This document shows positions 1 to 12,700 of a stretch of 64,000 bases of DNA, one piece after another (position 1 is the first letter of the stretch; every line of letters starts with the position of its first letter). The stretch comes from Gracilariopsis chorda (Eukaryota > Rhodophyta > Florideophyceae > Gracilariales > Gracilariaceae): positions 1 to 64,000 of the forward strand of contig NBIV01000036.1 of assembly GCA_003194525.1 (NCBI GenBank), in the 5' to 3' direction. Below the pieces are notes generated by a model. That model was not told the DNA's origin and made no database searches. It saw nothing but the letters and a program-made list of their open reading frames with translations. The position numbers were made by a program, and so were the translations under genes.

Positions 1-3000
1 CCTTACGAGGAAACTGGCTCAAGAAGACGTGAGCTCGGACCACTTAGTGGCTCTGCGTCGTCCGTGGATACGGTCCCGTAACCTCCGCATCCCGGATCGA
101 GTTTTGGTAATGGCCAAGAGGAACTATAAAGTTTATAGTGACCTCGGTCTCTCTAACCAGTTCATGGTTCGTCAGTTATCTGTCCTGGATACAGGTGCCG
201 CTCCGAACCTGATCAATATCGGGATTATTCCACCCGCCATGCGGAAATGCATTCGCATTGGTCCAAGTCTGGATCTGGCGGACGCTAATAACAACCCGCT
301 CCAGACTCTTGGAACAATTCCTCTGGTACTCAGACTAGGCACCTACGTGGTGAAGTTGGACTTCATCGTATGCGATTCCTTGCTGCACCGGTCATCCTCG
401 GTTGTGATTTCTGTGACCGCTTCGTGGAAGCTATCCGCCCTCGCTCCAGATCCGTAGAAATTGGCCAACGGTTCGACCATCCCGATTGTACGGAAGCCCT
501 TGCGACACGCCTCCCGTAAACGGGTACCTTTACCTGCTGCTCAGGAAGCGTCCAATGTGGATCGAGCATCTACGAAGATTCGCGTCGCGGAACCAGTTTC
601 GATCCCGAAGGAATCTCAGGTGTGGGGTCTCAGTAACATCCAAACACCACGGGTTGCAGGTTGTTCAACCGCTCCCCTCGCTCTACGAACAGCGCCGTCT
701 CGCATTAGCAAATGGGATCGTATCCGTCGAGCCGGGACAAAACCCTTTAAGGTTCTCGTTGCTAACCTCGGAACTACCACTCAGTGGTTGGTTTAAAAAC
801 CAGGTCCTGGGCAACATGCTTCCGCATCCGTTGGCTATCCTTCCTAACAAAGATTCCGATATCCGACGTTCTCGGAATACAAGACCCTAAGGAGGGGAGG
901 AGGTCCCGTTCGTTCCGTTGGATTCCGCCCGGGAAAGTTCAGATTCGACTGTCGAAGAAGCTCAGAAGAGCACGACTTCAGCATCGGCAGATACTGCGTT
1001 AGACCCAGAACAGGCTTTGGATAAGTTGGACCTGGATCACATTAATGAATCTCATCGTGAGAAGTTTCGTGACATGCTCAGGGACTTTACCGCCATGTGG
1101 GACGGTTCCCTGGGGACGATAGGGGTAACCGACATCGGATTGATTTGTTGCGGATACACAGCCTATTGCACAGCACCCGTATCGGGCAGGCCCTAAAGCA
1201 AGGGGGAAGAGAAATCTCAGGTGGAGAAGATGCTGCGAGCTGGAGTTATCGAAGCAGCACAATCCCCTTGGGCTTCTCCTGTTGTCCTTGTTCCGAAAGC
1301 GGATGGATCATGGCGTTTCTGTGTGGATTACCGCCGCCTGAATGCGGTTACTGTCAAGGACGTCTATCTGATTCCACGAATGGACGAGTACATTGACTCC
1401 CTGGGGAGCGCAACGGTGTTCACTACCCTCGATGCCAATTCGGGATACTGGCAGGTCCCTATTAGGAAAGAAGATCGTGATAAGACCGCGTTTGTGTGCC
1501 ATCAAGGACTATATCGCTTTAAGCGAATGCCGTTTGGACTAACGAATACCCCAGCTACATTCCAACGGGCAATCGATATCCTCTTGGCGAGGTTCAAATG
1601 AACCAGCTGTCTGGTATACTTGGACGACATTATAGTGTTCTCCAATAACTTGGACGATCACCTGTCCCATGTCCGGGAAGTCTTGACAGTGCTCCGCAAC
1701 GCAGGCATCACCCTGAAGCTGGGAAAGTGTGAGTTCTGCGCCGATTCGGTAAAATATCTGGGGCACATCATCCGCCCCGGACAGCTTTCAATCGATGAAG
1801 CAAGAGTGAAATCACTTCGAGAGGCGAAACATCCGACTAATCAAACGGAGCTTCGATCCTTCCTAGGACTTTGCAATGTATATCGCCGATTCGTCCCGAA
1901 CTTCGCCGACTTGTCAGCACCGCTTAACGCACTCCTCCGGAAAGGACAACCCACCGAACTGGACGTCTTTGACGAGGCTGAGTCGTCAGCATTCTCGTCT
2001 CTTGTCGACGCTGTAACGTCCCCGCCAGTTCTGGCCTTACCGCACCCGGACTTACCCTTCGAAGTGGATACTGACTCAAGTGCCCACCAGGTGGGTTGTG
2101 CGTTGTTTCAAGTCACGGAAGAAGGAGAAAGACATCCGATCGGATATTGGTCACGTTCGTTGAACGTTCACCGAGCGCAACTACTCGGTGTCCGAGAAGG
2201 AGTGTCTTGCTGTTGTTTGGGCGTTGGCAACGCTTCGCCCATACCTTATGGGTAACCATTTCAAGGTTCACACCGATCACTCGGCTCTCCGTTGGCTACT
2301 CGAAATTCGAGAACCGTCGGGCCGCCTCATGCGTTGGCGTCTCCGACTCTCGGAATTTACATTTGATGTCCTCTACAAGAAGGGATCCCTGAATACTCAG
2401 GCTGACGCCCTATCGCGCTTAGGAACATCAGCGGAAACCGAACCGGTCGACGATCTGGAAATACCATGTTTCATGGCACAATCCCCGGAGGGAACGGAAG
2501 AAGACGACCCAGACGTGAATGGGGATGACATCTGTGACGATATTCTGGCTGCAAACCCTACGGATCCTCCGGATGACCAGGTTGTTCCCATATCCCCTGA
2601 GGAAATGATCCGTGAACAACAGCAGGATCCTTTCTGTGCCCAGATTCGTGCCCGTCTTAACGGGGGCGCACAGATACCCTTTGCGGTGAACGATCGAGGC
2701 TACCTAGTCAGGTTGCTGACACGGGCCCCACAGATCGTTGTACCTCACACGCTGCAGCAGCGCGTCTTGCATCTATCGCATTACGCGAAGTTGGGTGCAC
2801 ATCCCGGCGGGAGGAAACTATACCTGACCCTTCGCAGGGACTTCTATTGGCCTGCTATGGCATTTGACTGCTATGCAGTTCGCCGCTCGTGCGTGGAATG
2901 TGCGAAGAATAATGTGAAACTTCGGAAGTACTCGAAGAAGTTAACACTATTCCCGGCACGGGCGCCACTCGAATATGTCGCTATTGATATCTTGGGCGAG

Positions 3001-5259
3001 CTTGTCAAAACCAAACGTGGTTACAAGTATCTTCTCGTCATTACTGACCGCTTCTCAAAGTTGGTGAGAACAGTACCGCTTAAACGGATTACCGCGGACG
3101 TGGTTGCGCGTGCGTTCGTAACCCACTGGGTCTTTACTTACGGCCCGCCGGTACACCTACTCTCCGACAACGGATCTCAATTTACCTCAAAGTTCTTTCA
3201 GGACGTATGTAGAATCTTGGGAATCAAGAATATGTTTACTACCACCTACCACCCGCAGTGTAACGGACAAGTGGAACGATTCAATCGTACTATGCTCAAC
3301 GCACTGCGCGCGTATGTCGCGGATCACCCCATGGAATGGGACTTGTACACGGACGCTATTACGTACGCGTATAACACCCAGGTACACCGGGTCACGACCC
3401 TCGCTCCATTTGAGCTGGTCCTGTCTCGGATTCCGCCACCCATGGCTATTGAAGCGCAACCGAACGTCTCGGGGTACCCTTCACCAAGGTTATATCGAGA
3501 TTCCTGGAAGGAATGGTTGAAGAACATGGTCCCTACCGCCCGAAAGGCTATGGGAAAAGCCCAGGAGGCATACAAACAGAACTTCGACGCGAAGATTCGT
3601 TCCCCGATACCCCAGGTCTCGGAAGGGGATTCCGTCTTCCTGCGAAAGGAATATTATAATCCCGAAAAGGAGAAGCGCCACAAGTTGTCACCGATAGTGA
3701 ATGGACCCTATCGGGTGGTTTCCGTCGCCGACGACACAGTCGTACTGGACGTCGATAACCAGTTCGAACGCGTCTCACGCGACCGCGTAGCCCACGCGCC
3801 TGCGCCCCCTGAGGGCTCATCACCGCTCGTGACAATCCGGAGGATGACCTCGTAACTCGGCCAACGGATAATCTGCTTCCGTCCCGCCCACCCGTCTTAC
3901 CGCACCCGAAACGGGGACTCTCGGATCTTCCAATTGCCGATCAACCGGTTGGGCGCGCCGCGCGTATCGTGCAACGCACGCTTGACCCCAAACGCCTAAC
4001 CGTTACTCCGCCCGCGGAGGTCCTTCATCCTGAACCCACCGCCCTCTCACCTAAGGAGGGGGAGGGACGGGAATCGATCGCGCCATCGCGGAAGGAAGCT
4101 CCGGCGTCGGACGGTGTCCCGTTTCATACGGCATCGTCGGATGAGAACCCCCGGAGCAGGGAGGGGTTGAACGCATCTCGAAGCGAGAAAGCCGTCTCCG
4201 CGGACCCGGATGCACTCCTGTCGAGCGAGTCGCTGGGTAGCGAAGGAGGAAGTAGTGAACCGGACTCGGTGTGGTCACTAATGTGGCGAATGATATCTCC
4301 GAGCACGGAGAACATACAACCTCGGTCATAACCAGTTTCGTGGTGAGCTGAAAAGCAACCGCGGACACGGAGAGTGTGGTTGACACTGCGTGCGTTACCG
4401 CAGAGCCCTACAAATGGACACTGTGACGCCACTGTCACGCGGACGAAGCCCGAAATTCCAAACCGTGGAAAGGTGTACACGTACATACCGCCGGCCGGCG
4501 TCAGGAGTACAGTCAAGACCCGCGTCGTGGAAAGACCGCGCGCGACACTTGCCGCCAGCGGCCAGCCAATCACAGTGTGTGATGCATGGCAATCCGACTC
4601 CTGGCGTCGGAACCGTAGTGAACCGCCTCCCTCACCGTGAACGGTCAAACTCACCAGAGTTGCACGGGTCGCGTGGGAGAAGAGCTCGCGAGCTGCGCGT
4701 CAATAGGGGAATCCGGTTAGAACGGAAGGCCCCCCCCCCACAAGGAGAGGATTAGGAAGCGGAAAGACCGCAATGCAGTATCAAGTCCCAGCACTCGCAG
4801 CGTCGAGGAAAGCTGACTTTGCCCGCAGGGTCGCGCCAATTTCAGGCAAGTCCCCTCACAGGGTTCTCCCCTTAAGCCCTGCCATGACGGGTCAGGAGCC
4901 GGCTACGTACGACCAGGAGTTTGTCGTTGACCACATCGTGGATCATGTTCTGGACTCCAAAGGAGTGTGGTTTTACCAAATCCGATGGTACGGATACCCC
5001 CCGGAAGAGGACACATGGGAGCCCATTCAGCACCTTCCTCGTTCCAAGGTGATAACCTACCACCGCCGGACGCGGTTCCCACTCCCATCCACTTTGGACA
5101 TGGCCCAGGTTGGGTAGGACGATACACTGCACTATGCAGAAGATTCCGAAGACGGAAGAGAAGTCTCCGAAGAGAAGAGGACACAGGAAGAGATCTGGCT
5201 ACAGAAGGTTACACGAAGTAATGCACTGGATAGGGAAACCAATGGTCATTGGACGTCAC

Positions 5260-5330
5260 ACCGCCTAGCGGTCCGACCGAAGTAACGGTTTAATGAAGAA
5301 TACCGCCTAGCGGTCCAGCATGAAGATGCT
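5260..5330. other. Paired short hairpins between convergent element frames
   Basis: The 13-mer ACCGCCTAGCGGT, a 5-bp stem with a CTA loop, occurs at 5260-5272 and again at 5302-5314. A third small stem (AGCAT/ATGCT) lies at about 5318-5330. They sit in the 336-bp gap between the end of the plus-strand chromodomain frame (5117) and the end of the minus-strand frame (5454). A two-sided 3'-end or RNA-structure role is an inference from position only. Confidence 0.4.
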
Positions 5331-5453
5331 ATGAAGAAGAAAAAGAAGAGTCCGGACATACGGATATAGAAGAAGGAAGTCGTTTACCACAAGCTATGGA
5401 GCGTTAAGCGCTAACCTATATCAGGTGTGCGTGCCACGGTCCAGGATCCTGAC

Positions 5454-7295
5454 TTAGGATGAGCCGCTCGTTGGCGGTTGGTAGTTCGCAGACGCGAAAG
5501 CCAATAACTCGCTCACGCTGGTGAGGTTGGAAGGCGCAACCACTCCAATGGACTGGAGGTGAGCCCTGAGGGCAACGGCCTGAGGGTCCACGGGGACCGG
5601 AGATGCGGTAGACGGAGAAGCAGCCGCACTGGCGGCCATATTCCAGCCATCTGGAGCAGCCACATGCTGGCCGGATCCGTCGAGATCGTTGACCATCGCC
5701 GTTACCGGGGCTACGGCCTCCTCCACCTCATCGGGGTCGTCATCCACCATTGGATCATCCTCGTAGGAACCGTGCCAGTCATCGGAAAACATGAACCCAA
5801 CCGGGTGGCCTCGCGGAACGGAGCGTGGTACATCGCGTAACGCTAGCGCGTGAGCCCGTGAAGTCACGGATACCTCCCAAGGGTCATAGAAGACGAAGTT
5901 GCCAGCGTTTGGATTTCTCCGGCCTGGAGAGCGATCATGCCTGGAAGGCTCACCGTCAGGGACGTTGGAGACTGGGACTGTATCCCAGTTAACCATATCG
6001 ATGGTGTTCAGAAGGCACTGAAGCTCATCCACATTGGCTTCGGATCCCAGAGGGATATAGAGATCCAATCGGCGGATAACCTGGCGTAGGTGAGGAGGAA
6101 TGTACCACAGACGGTTCTTGTCGTACACCTCCCAGAGGAGAAATGCGGCAACGCGAGCAGCCCATTCGGCGAGGAAGAGAGTCCAGTAACCGGAATCCGG
6201 ATTGTTGATTAATCGTGAACCGATGTAGCTGAGGCACGGAGGCATCTCCGCAAAGCATCCCCTCGGGACTTCGAACCTGCTCCACCAATGGGGAAGAGGT
6301 GCATACCGGCCGCGCATCGCGGATGGACGGAGCCTCTCGACCTCGAGATTTTGGTATGGTACCAGGAACCCGAAGCGGGAGCGCGCCTTTCGCTCAAACC
6401 GGAGTCGGTCGAAGAAGGATCCGCGATGATTCGGACGACGAAGATATCGGAACTCTGCACGCAGAATTGGGCGCCTCCAGAGGAGCATCCCGGCTTCTAT
6501 TGGAGTGGACCGGAACGGTGTAGATGGCTGGTAGGCAGCAAGGTTCTCGCAGTATGAGACTTCACCGTAGGTACGGTACCGCGAGAGGTCAAAGCTGTAT
6601 TCCGTTGGTACCAGCTCATCCGGATAACTCGCGCGGGCGAGACGGTCGTAGGCGACCTTGGCCATCCCGGCACGGGCTTCATTCAGCGTCTCGAAACCAT
6701 ATCTGGTGCGCTTCCGTGCGAGGAACTGTGGCTCTACCGCGATACGCGTCCTCCAGTCGAAGGAGTCGACCATATCCCGGCCTAGTCCCCCTGGGAGCTC
6801 GCCCTCCTCCACATAGGAGTCGATGAGGTCCGAGTCGGAAACCCATGTGGGGTGGAACCAGGGCGCACGCGAAAAGAGGAGAGCGTCTTCCCGGGGATTG
6901 CGGGCCCAAAGTGTCGATGGTGACACCCAGCCGGCGGCGGTCGCAGTGATCGGTATCGCTTGAGCGGAATTCCAGGCGGCGATACTCGCGGCATCCGAGG
7001 CATCCAAGGTTGGAACATGAGACGATCCTCCAGGCAGAGGCAAGGAGAGGAACCCAGAGGATGGGTGACGAACCCACGACCCCGGCGTCGCGAAGGAAGG
7101 TTGTCCGCTCGCGGAAGTCCCCTGCGGGGCGCCCGCAGGCGGGTTGTTCGAAAACGGAGTGTTGGTCATAGTAGAGAGGGGCGCAGAGTCTGTTGAAGAA
7201 GGTACTGAGGGTTGATCAGTTGTAACCGTGTTGGTACGGGGGACCGGTATCTCGGCGATTCCCTTGTCGGGACTATTTATACCCTCGCGCCTCAT
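5454..7295 (-). CDS. Antisense ORF of the gypsy element, unknown function
   Basis: A long uninterrupted minus-strand frame lies between the chromodomain and the 3' LTR. It is 613 codons from the first ATG (7295) and stays open back to 7355, just inside the LTR. The N-terminal 130 residues are rich in Ser, Thr and Pro. The middle (about residues 180-430) is rich in Arg, Tyr and Trp with repeated Arg-rich short helices. The C-terminal part has an acidic stretch and an Ala/Pro-rich tail. I recognise no known domain. A frame in the same place and orientation, with alignable segments, exists in the old gypsy element at 19.7-21.85 kb, which argues that it is a real element gene. Antisense or extra ORFs before the 3' LTR are known in some plant gypsy elements; whether this is related to them is unknown. 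Confidence 0.6.
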   Translation of the reverse strand: MRREGINSPDKGIAEIPVPRTNTVTTDQPSVPSSTDSAPLSTMTNTPFSNNPPAGAPQGTSASGQPSFATPGSWVRHPSSGFLSLPLPGGSSHVPTLDASDAASIAAWNSAQAIPITATAAGWVSPSTLWARNPREDALLFSRAPWFHPTWVSDSDLIDSYVEEGELPGGLGRDMVDSFDWRTRIAVEPQFLARKRTRYGFETLNEARAGMAKVAYDRLARASYPDELVPTEYSFDLSRYRTYGEVSYCENLAAYQPSTPFRSTPIEAGMLLWRRPILRAEFRYLRRPNHRGSFFDRLRFERKARSRFGFLVPYQNLEVERLRPSAMRGRYAPLPHWWSRFEVPRGCFAEMPPCLSYIGSRLINNPDSGYWTLFLAEWAARVAAFLLWEVYDKNRLWYIPPHLRQVIRRLDLYIPLGSEANVDELQCLLNTIDMVNWDTVPVSNVPDGEPSRHDRSPGRRNPNAGNFVFYDPWEVSVTSRAHALALRDVPRSVPRGHPVGFMFSDDWHGSYEDDPMVDDDPDEVEEAVAPVTAMVNDLDGSGQHVAAPDGWNMAASAAASPSTASPVPVDPQAVALRAHLQSIGVVAPSNLTSVSELLAFASANYQPPTSGSS

Positions 7296-7331
7296 CTCCT
7301 CACGTTTATACTCACGTTCGTTTTCGGCCCT

Positions 7332-7345
7332 TAAGGAGGGGGATG
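7332..7345 (+). other. Polypurine tract before the 3' LTR
   Basis: A purine-rich run, AAGGAGGGGGA, ends two bases before the LTR terminus TGTAG at 7346. It is the expected plus-strand priming site of an LTR retrotransposon, and its position confirms the orientation of the element. Confidence 0.75.
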
Positions 7346-8259
7346 TGTAGTGCAATACATTCCCGCGTACGGGCGATGGTGAAACTCATATCTGAGGTGT
7401 ACTCGGTGCGAGCGATGAAGCGGGATGCATGAATTTTAGCCCCCGTTTACCGGGCTACTTAGCGGTCGGGTTACCCAGGGTGGTTATGGGAACATTCATA
7501 TTTTGTGGTACTTGCCTGGCAAGGGTGGTGGACACGTGGCTACAGCCCCGGCCAGGAGGCCCAAAACGGCTACTTATTTTAGGATAGTTTAGGGGTTAAT
7601 TTTACTTAGGCTAGTGCACTACCTACTGTACTGCACTGAGCTAGTACTTGAGCGTCGGCCGCACGGCGGCGAGCTCACCAAGAAAAGTAACAAGAGTTCG
7701 GCTCTGACTCTATTCGCCATGCGAAGTGTCTAACTCCTCGCGGAGGTACACCGCTTGCCCGATAGTTTCACCCGACTCGCACCACCGAGGAGACCGTGCT
7801 CGTCGTACCCAGTGGGTTGTGACCACTCGTGGTATTCGTTGTTGTCGTGTGACCGCCCGTACAGGCCCTATCTCCGCCCCAGTTTTGGGTATTGATATTA
7901 CCGACGTGTGTCGTGAGACCGTGAGACCATCCCTTCCCCTCATATCCCCTAACCGCCGCGCGGTGCGTGTTCGTGTGTGTGTATCGGCACCCCCCCTCCG
8001 GGGTCTGTTCCCGCTTTCCGCACGCCCCCGTCGGGTGGTCCCTTTCCCTCTTTTGTTCCACTGTTCGCAGGCTACTTCCGGACCAGCCGTGGTTCCGACC
8101 CGTTCTAACCCCTAAACCTCCGAGGTACATCCAGGCTCCCGACGGAGTTACACCCGTCATACGGGACACGGAGGGCTCTACCCAGCTGGGCCTACCTCTC
8201 CAAGAGAGCAAGGCTTCGAGCTGCCTTGGGTGCCTTTCCCACATCGGGATTGCACCACA
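7346..8259 (+). repeat. 914-bp 3' LTR of the gypsy chromovirus
   Basis: It begins TGTAGTGCAATACAT and ends GCACCACA (TG...CA). Both borders are fixed by comparison with the inverted solo copy at 33282-34195, where homology starts and stops at the same bases. The two copies are the same length and nearly identical. Long frames inside it on both strands are taken as chance products of its composition. Confidence 0.93.
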
Positions 8260-8439
8260 ACCGTACAGCCACCTTCTCCGCGCGCACTGCTGCGGACCTA
8301 CCTTCTCCTCCCGCGCTAGCGCTGTCGCGCACTCACCTTCTCCGCTGGGGCACGCGCCATTGCATACCCATCTCTCCGCCTGGGCGGCCGCACATCCACC
8401 CCCTACACGCGCACAGCCGCACCCCGAGCTTTCTAAGCA

Positions 8440-8900
8440 CCTTAGTTGGTTCCCTTGCCGCCGCACACCCCTCCCCCCCATCTGAAGACTTTTTGTGGTT
8501 CCCTTGCCGCCGCAACCCACCCCTCTGGAATTCTTGTTTGGAAAAAGAGCTGCCGCGAAGCCACACCCCACCCCTCTCCCGCCGTATCGTCGCCGCTGGT
8601 CCCCCCCGCCGAACATACTACTTGGCTACCGTGTTGTTGCTGCTGCGGCCCCCCCCCCCCGGCGCACAAACTACGTGGCTGCCGTGTTGTCGCCGCCGTT
8701 CTCCCTTTTTCTGCGCACATAATACTTGATTGCCATGTTGTAGCCGCCGCCCTTCCCCCCCATCGGGGCTCATACTACTTGGCTGCCGTATTATCGCCCC
8801 CCCTCCTCCGGCGCACATACTACTTTGTTTGCGTGATGTCCCTGCCATCCGCCCTCCCCACACGCACATTACTCAGCTGTCGCGTTGAACCCCCCCGTAT
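8440..8900. repeat. Degenerate minisatellite, unit about 50 bp, C-rich
   Basis: Variants of CACATACTACTTGGCTGCCG recur at about 8606, 8664, 8716, 8770, 8814 and 8866, separated by C-runs. The interval varies from about 44 to 58 bp. A related CCCTTGCCGCCGCA motif appears twice just upstream (about 8452 and 8501). Pro-rich open frames across the region follow from the C-richness and are not taken as genes. Confidence 0.7.
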
Positions 8901-9750
8901 TTTTCTTTGCGTTAAAGCGTGCGCACTAGAAACTTCTTGGAAGCCATTGTGTCGTTGAACAACCCTTGCCCCTGACTTGCGGTCTGGACCAACCACCTGA
9001 AGCTTCTAGTGGCGACTCATCGCCGTCACTGCATGCTCCGCATAGCAGTCTTCAATCTTGGAATGCGAGACCCGGCGGCGAAGTAGGAATCTTAAAGTCC
9101 TGAATAAGGCCTCACAGTTTTACTATCCTGCAAGGGAAGTTGAATATTAAGACGAGCAAATTCGTAAGTCCTGAATAAGGTTTCCGCCTCTATTACCCCT
9201 TTAGGGAAGTTAACACTTGGCTGAGCTAAGATTCGCAAGCCAAATACCGGTCAAGATTCGACTGGGGACTTGAGCTAAACCTGCGGGTAGCGCACTTGCC
9301 GTATAACTGGCTCAGCTGGGTTGGGTGTAGCTGCTCGTACGGGGACAGGGTGTCTCGTCGTTTGGCCCAGACCTTAGTCAGGACAAGGACGTCTTACGGA
9401 GCACGACCGCCGCGCGCAAGTAACCGTAAGTAGTTAGAGGAGGCCAACTGGTGAACACGGATTCTGCTGCTAGTAACTTTTCCTGGACATTCCGTAAGTT
9501 ACACGCACCCTCGTCCTGGATTGCCCAGAACTTGGACTGGCGACTGAAATCGCCTCTCACTGAGAAATTCGTACTCGGAGTCAGAGGTCTGACCTTTAAG
9601 GAACCGGAGATAGTATCTCCTGCCAGTGGACCCGGCTACGAAAAAGTCGTAGAAGGATCCCTCGACCGGTAGGGGACCGGTGAAGAATCCTTTCTGCCAG
9701 TCTCACTTAGTCTCGCGTTGAGTGGTACTGAGCGATGGACTCGAAGACTC
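8901..9750. other. Gene-free interval with two short direct repeats
   Basis: No gene is seen. The phrase AAGTCCTGAATAAGG occurs near 9095 and again near 9165, each followed about 35 bp later by a GGGAAGTT phrase, so a unit of about 70 bp is duplicated. It could be leader or LTR sequence of the copia remnant that follows, but I could not find a matching second copy. Confidence 0.35.
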
Positions 9751-12700
9751 AAAACTATAATAATCGTATACCCTGACTAAAAGGGTGCACCGATTATTAC
9801 ACTTGGCGCATATACATTAGGGATCTCATGCCCTCCGTACAATCATTATTCTTTCTGACGGAACCTCGTCCAACTGAGGGTTCCGCTTCAGCTCCAAAAA
9901 GATGGTACGATGCCGATCTTGAAGCAAGATCTGCCATCGTCCAGAATCTTGGCACGCAACCGATCGTCGCAGTCTCGGAATTACACGAACGAGAACACTG
10001 CTTTGCTTTCGGGGTATGGAATAAACTGTAGTCCACCTACAAGAAGGACAACATACCATCTAAGTTGAACCATAGTCAAAATCGAAGCACCTTGACATTC
10101 AAGGATGGCGAAGACATACAGAGACATTTGCTAGACCTGCAGACAACCTACTTTGAACTCGCTAGAATAGGTGATCCTGTCACTGAGAAGGAGCGAACTG
10201 CAACTTTGCTTCGCACCTTGCCGGACTCATTACTGGCAAGCACACTGTTGGCCGACGTAACCGACATGGAATACAATCAAGCCATTTCGCTTGTTTGATC
10301 TGAAATGGACCAACCCATTCATCGGGCTTCGAAATCTACAACAAAGATCACAGAGGCCAAGAAAGATTGCAGTCCCCCTTACCCCGCTGCGAAGAAATCT
10401 ACAACCCGATGCAAGCAGCGTACAAAAGGGGATCAGAAGGGAGTCGTATGTTGGAATTGTGGACGCATTGGCCACATCAGGGCCGAATGTTGGCGCAAGA
10501 AGAACAATAACCAACAAAAGCCCAATATTATAAACTCCAATAATAAGTATAACAAAGGGGGAGGACGTAACAACACTTGAGCTTGGGACTCGAACAATTT
10601 TCTCGACGCCAACAACCAAGGGCGACCAAACGTGAACCTCAACTATGGCGACAGAAACCGGAACAACCACCGCGGACTCATAGCATTAGCTAATGCCAAT
10701 GTCCATCAGGAAAAGATAACCCCAACATGGCAAGACTCTGGGGCTACTCATGTTTTCATCAAGGGCAAACGGTTATTCGGGGAATATGACCAAGCACCTC
10801 CGCAAACCGTAAAAACTTGTGAAAACGAGTCAGAGATCGTAGGATGCGGAAATGTAAAGTTAACTTTCGGAACCGGACTTATGTTACCGGCCAAACATAC
10901 CACAACTTTTGACTCTAACTTGGTATCCTTATCCGTCCTGGCGACGTATGTCGAGGTATAATTCACAAACGGCTTCATAATTAGAGAACGCACAACCGGC
11001 AAAGTCATACAACAATCCACTCCGAGGGACGGAATTTATCCCCTACCAAGCCCCCTACCACTACCACAGGTATAAGCCACGTTAGAAGCACCTCGCAATA
11101 GAGCCAAAGATTGGCACGAGAAACTCGGGCAACCTGGCCGAGATAATCTCTTGCATGCAATTGGCTTGTGTCAAGGCGTACCCCGAATTCTCCCCAGACA
11201 AAATCAACAATTTCATATGCACTCCGTGCATTGACACCGATGCCAAGCGTGCTCCTCTTCGGCAATCACACTCCGTGGTGCAGAGAACATGGGAGTTAAC
11301 GCACACCAATCTCACCGGACCCATTAACTCGCCCTCTTTACAAGGTTCCGAGTAAATGCAAGTCCTCACTGAAGAAAACACGAGGGCATGCTCAATATAC
11401 TTTCTAAGTAAAAAGAGGCGTTTCTTGAATCCGTCCGTGGGTACAAGGCTCGCGCGGAACCGAATTACCTCCTAACCTAATGTACCGCGTTTGCCTTGAC
11501 GGGGCGGCTGTGAATAGGTCCGACGACTTTGTCTCATACACTTGGTAGAATGGTATAGTACTAGGGTTCACCCCACCGTAAGCACACCACGAATTGTGGA
11601 AGAAGAGTAAAACATTCCTGTTTGCCTCCCAGGTACCGCATGAACTTTGAGATGAATCCATCTCTCACCCAAACTACTCAAAAACGGCCTACCAAATCAC
11701 CTACCAGGAATGAAGGCTCCTTACACATTATCGTTAGGACGAAAACCAGACTTCCAAAACTTACTGAAGTTCGAGAAAGAAGGCCACGCATTCATATGCA
11801 GGCCTGAAGCCATCGCGAATAAGAAGTTCCTACCACGCGCTATTCCTGGACACTTTGTGGGATGCAGATCCCACGGACACTGTACAGGATATACATTCCA
11901 TCCAGGGGAAAATTAATAAAGTGCCGTGAGGCATATTTCAGGGTTAGGAAGGAGTGCCTTCCTTCAATCCAAAACCTTATGGACTACTAGCCTGTCAGAC
12001 GATACGAAGCCAAAAAACCCTTGGGTGAAGATGATGAATATCATCTTCACGCTTCTCTTGCTCAATGCCTTGTCACACACTCACGATCCAAATAACTTGA
12101 GGATGATTGGAGAGCCCCCGAGGGCTTTGAAGAAGCTAGAGTGATGCAAGGATGGGCAGAAGCCATCGAAAGGGTGTACGATGCGTTGGGAGAAAGATGC
12201 ACTTGGAAGCTGATTGATAGAAAACTCGGCATGAAACCTTTGACATTTATATGGAGGTTCTTAGCAAAATTATTGAGCTCCGACCCTCCGCACATTTTTC
12301 CAACGGCAAGTTGCGTAGCGCAGAGCGACCTGCAGCGTCCGTACTTGCATTACGATCCAGACAACTTGTACGCCCCAGTTGCCCGATTTCAAACCATTCG
12401 TCTTTTATTGGCAAAGGCTGCAGCTCAGGGCCGGCTAATGGAGAAGATGGATATTAGCAATTCATACCTGTACGGGGATCTAGATAAGCCTCTAGTCATG
12501 GAACAACCCCAAAACGCTTCTGGATCATCATCTGTTCCTGGCAAGGTATGCTTGCTCCTAAAGTAAATATAGGGTGAAAAATAGCCCGGAAAGATATGGG
12601 GATCCCTGATGCACAAGGAGCTTTTGCGCTTGGGAATCAAGCAGTATTGCACAGACAGCCGACTCTATATATACAAGTCCAATAGCGAAACCTTGACCAT

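Larger units (their letters stand above)
1..8259 (+). mobile_element. Ty3/gypsy chromovirus, 3' part (5' end outside window)
   Basis: The plus strand carries the gypsy order of domains: aspartic protease (LDTGA near 190), reverse transcriptase (about 1220-1850, with the metal-binding MDDI motif near 1620), RNase H (about 2040-2420), and integrase with an HHCC zinc region (about 2770-2930) and DDE core (about 2960-3330). A chromodomain follows at about 4900-5090, the hallmark of chromoviruses, which use it to target chromatin. It is followed by a long minus-strand frame, a purine-rich tract and a 914-bp LTR. The 5' LTR and gag lie before base 1. Pol is interrupted in a few places, but the LTR differs from a solo copy at 33282-34195 by only about four bases that I could find, so the family moved recently. 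Confidence 0.93.

Noticed and set aside
7768-8958. Long Gly/Arg-rich and Pro-rich frames on both strands
   Set aside because: They come from LTR and C-rich minisatellite composition; the LTR part is repeated intact in the solo LTR, where it is not attached to any gene.
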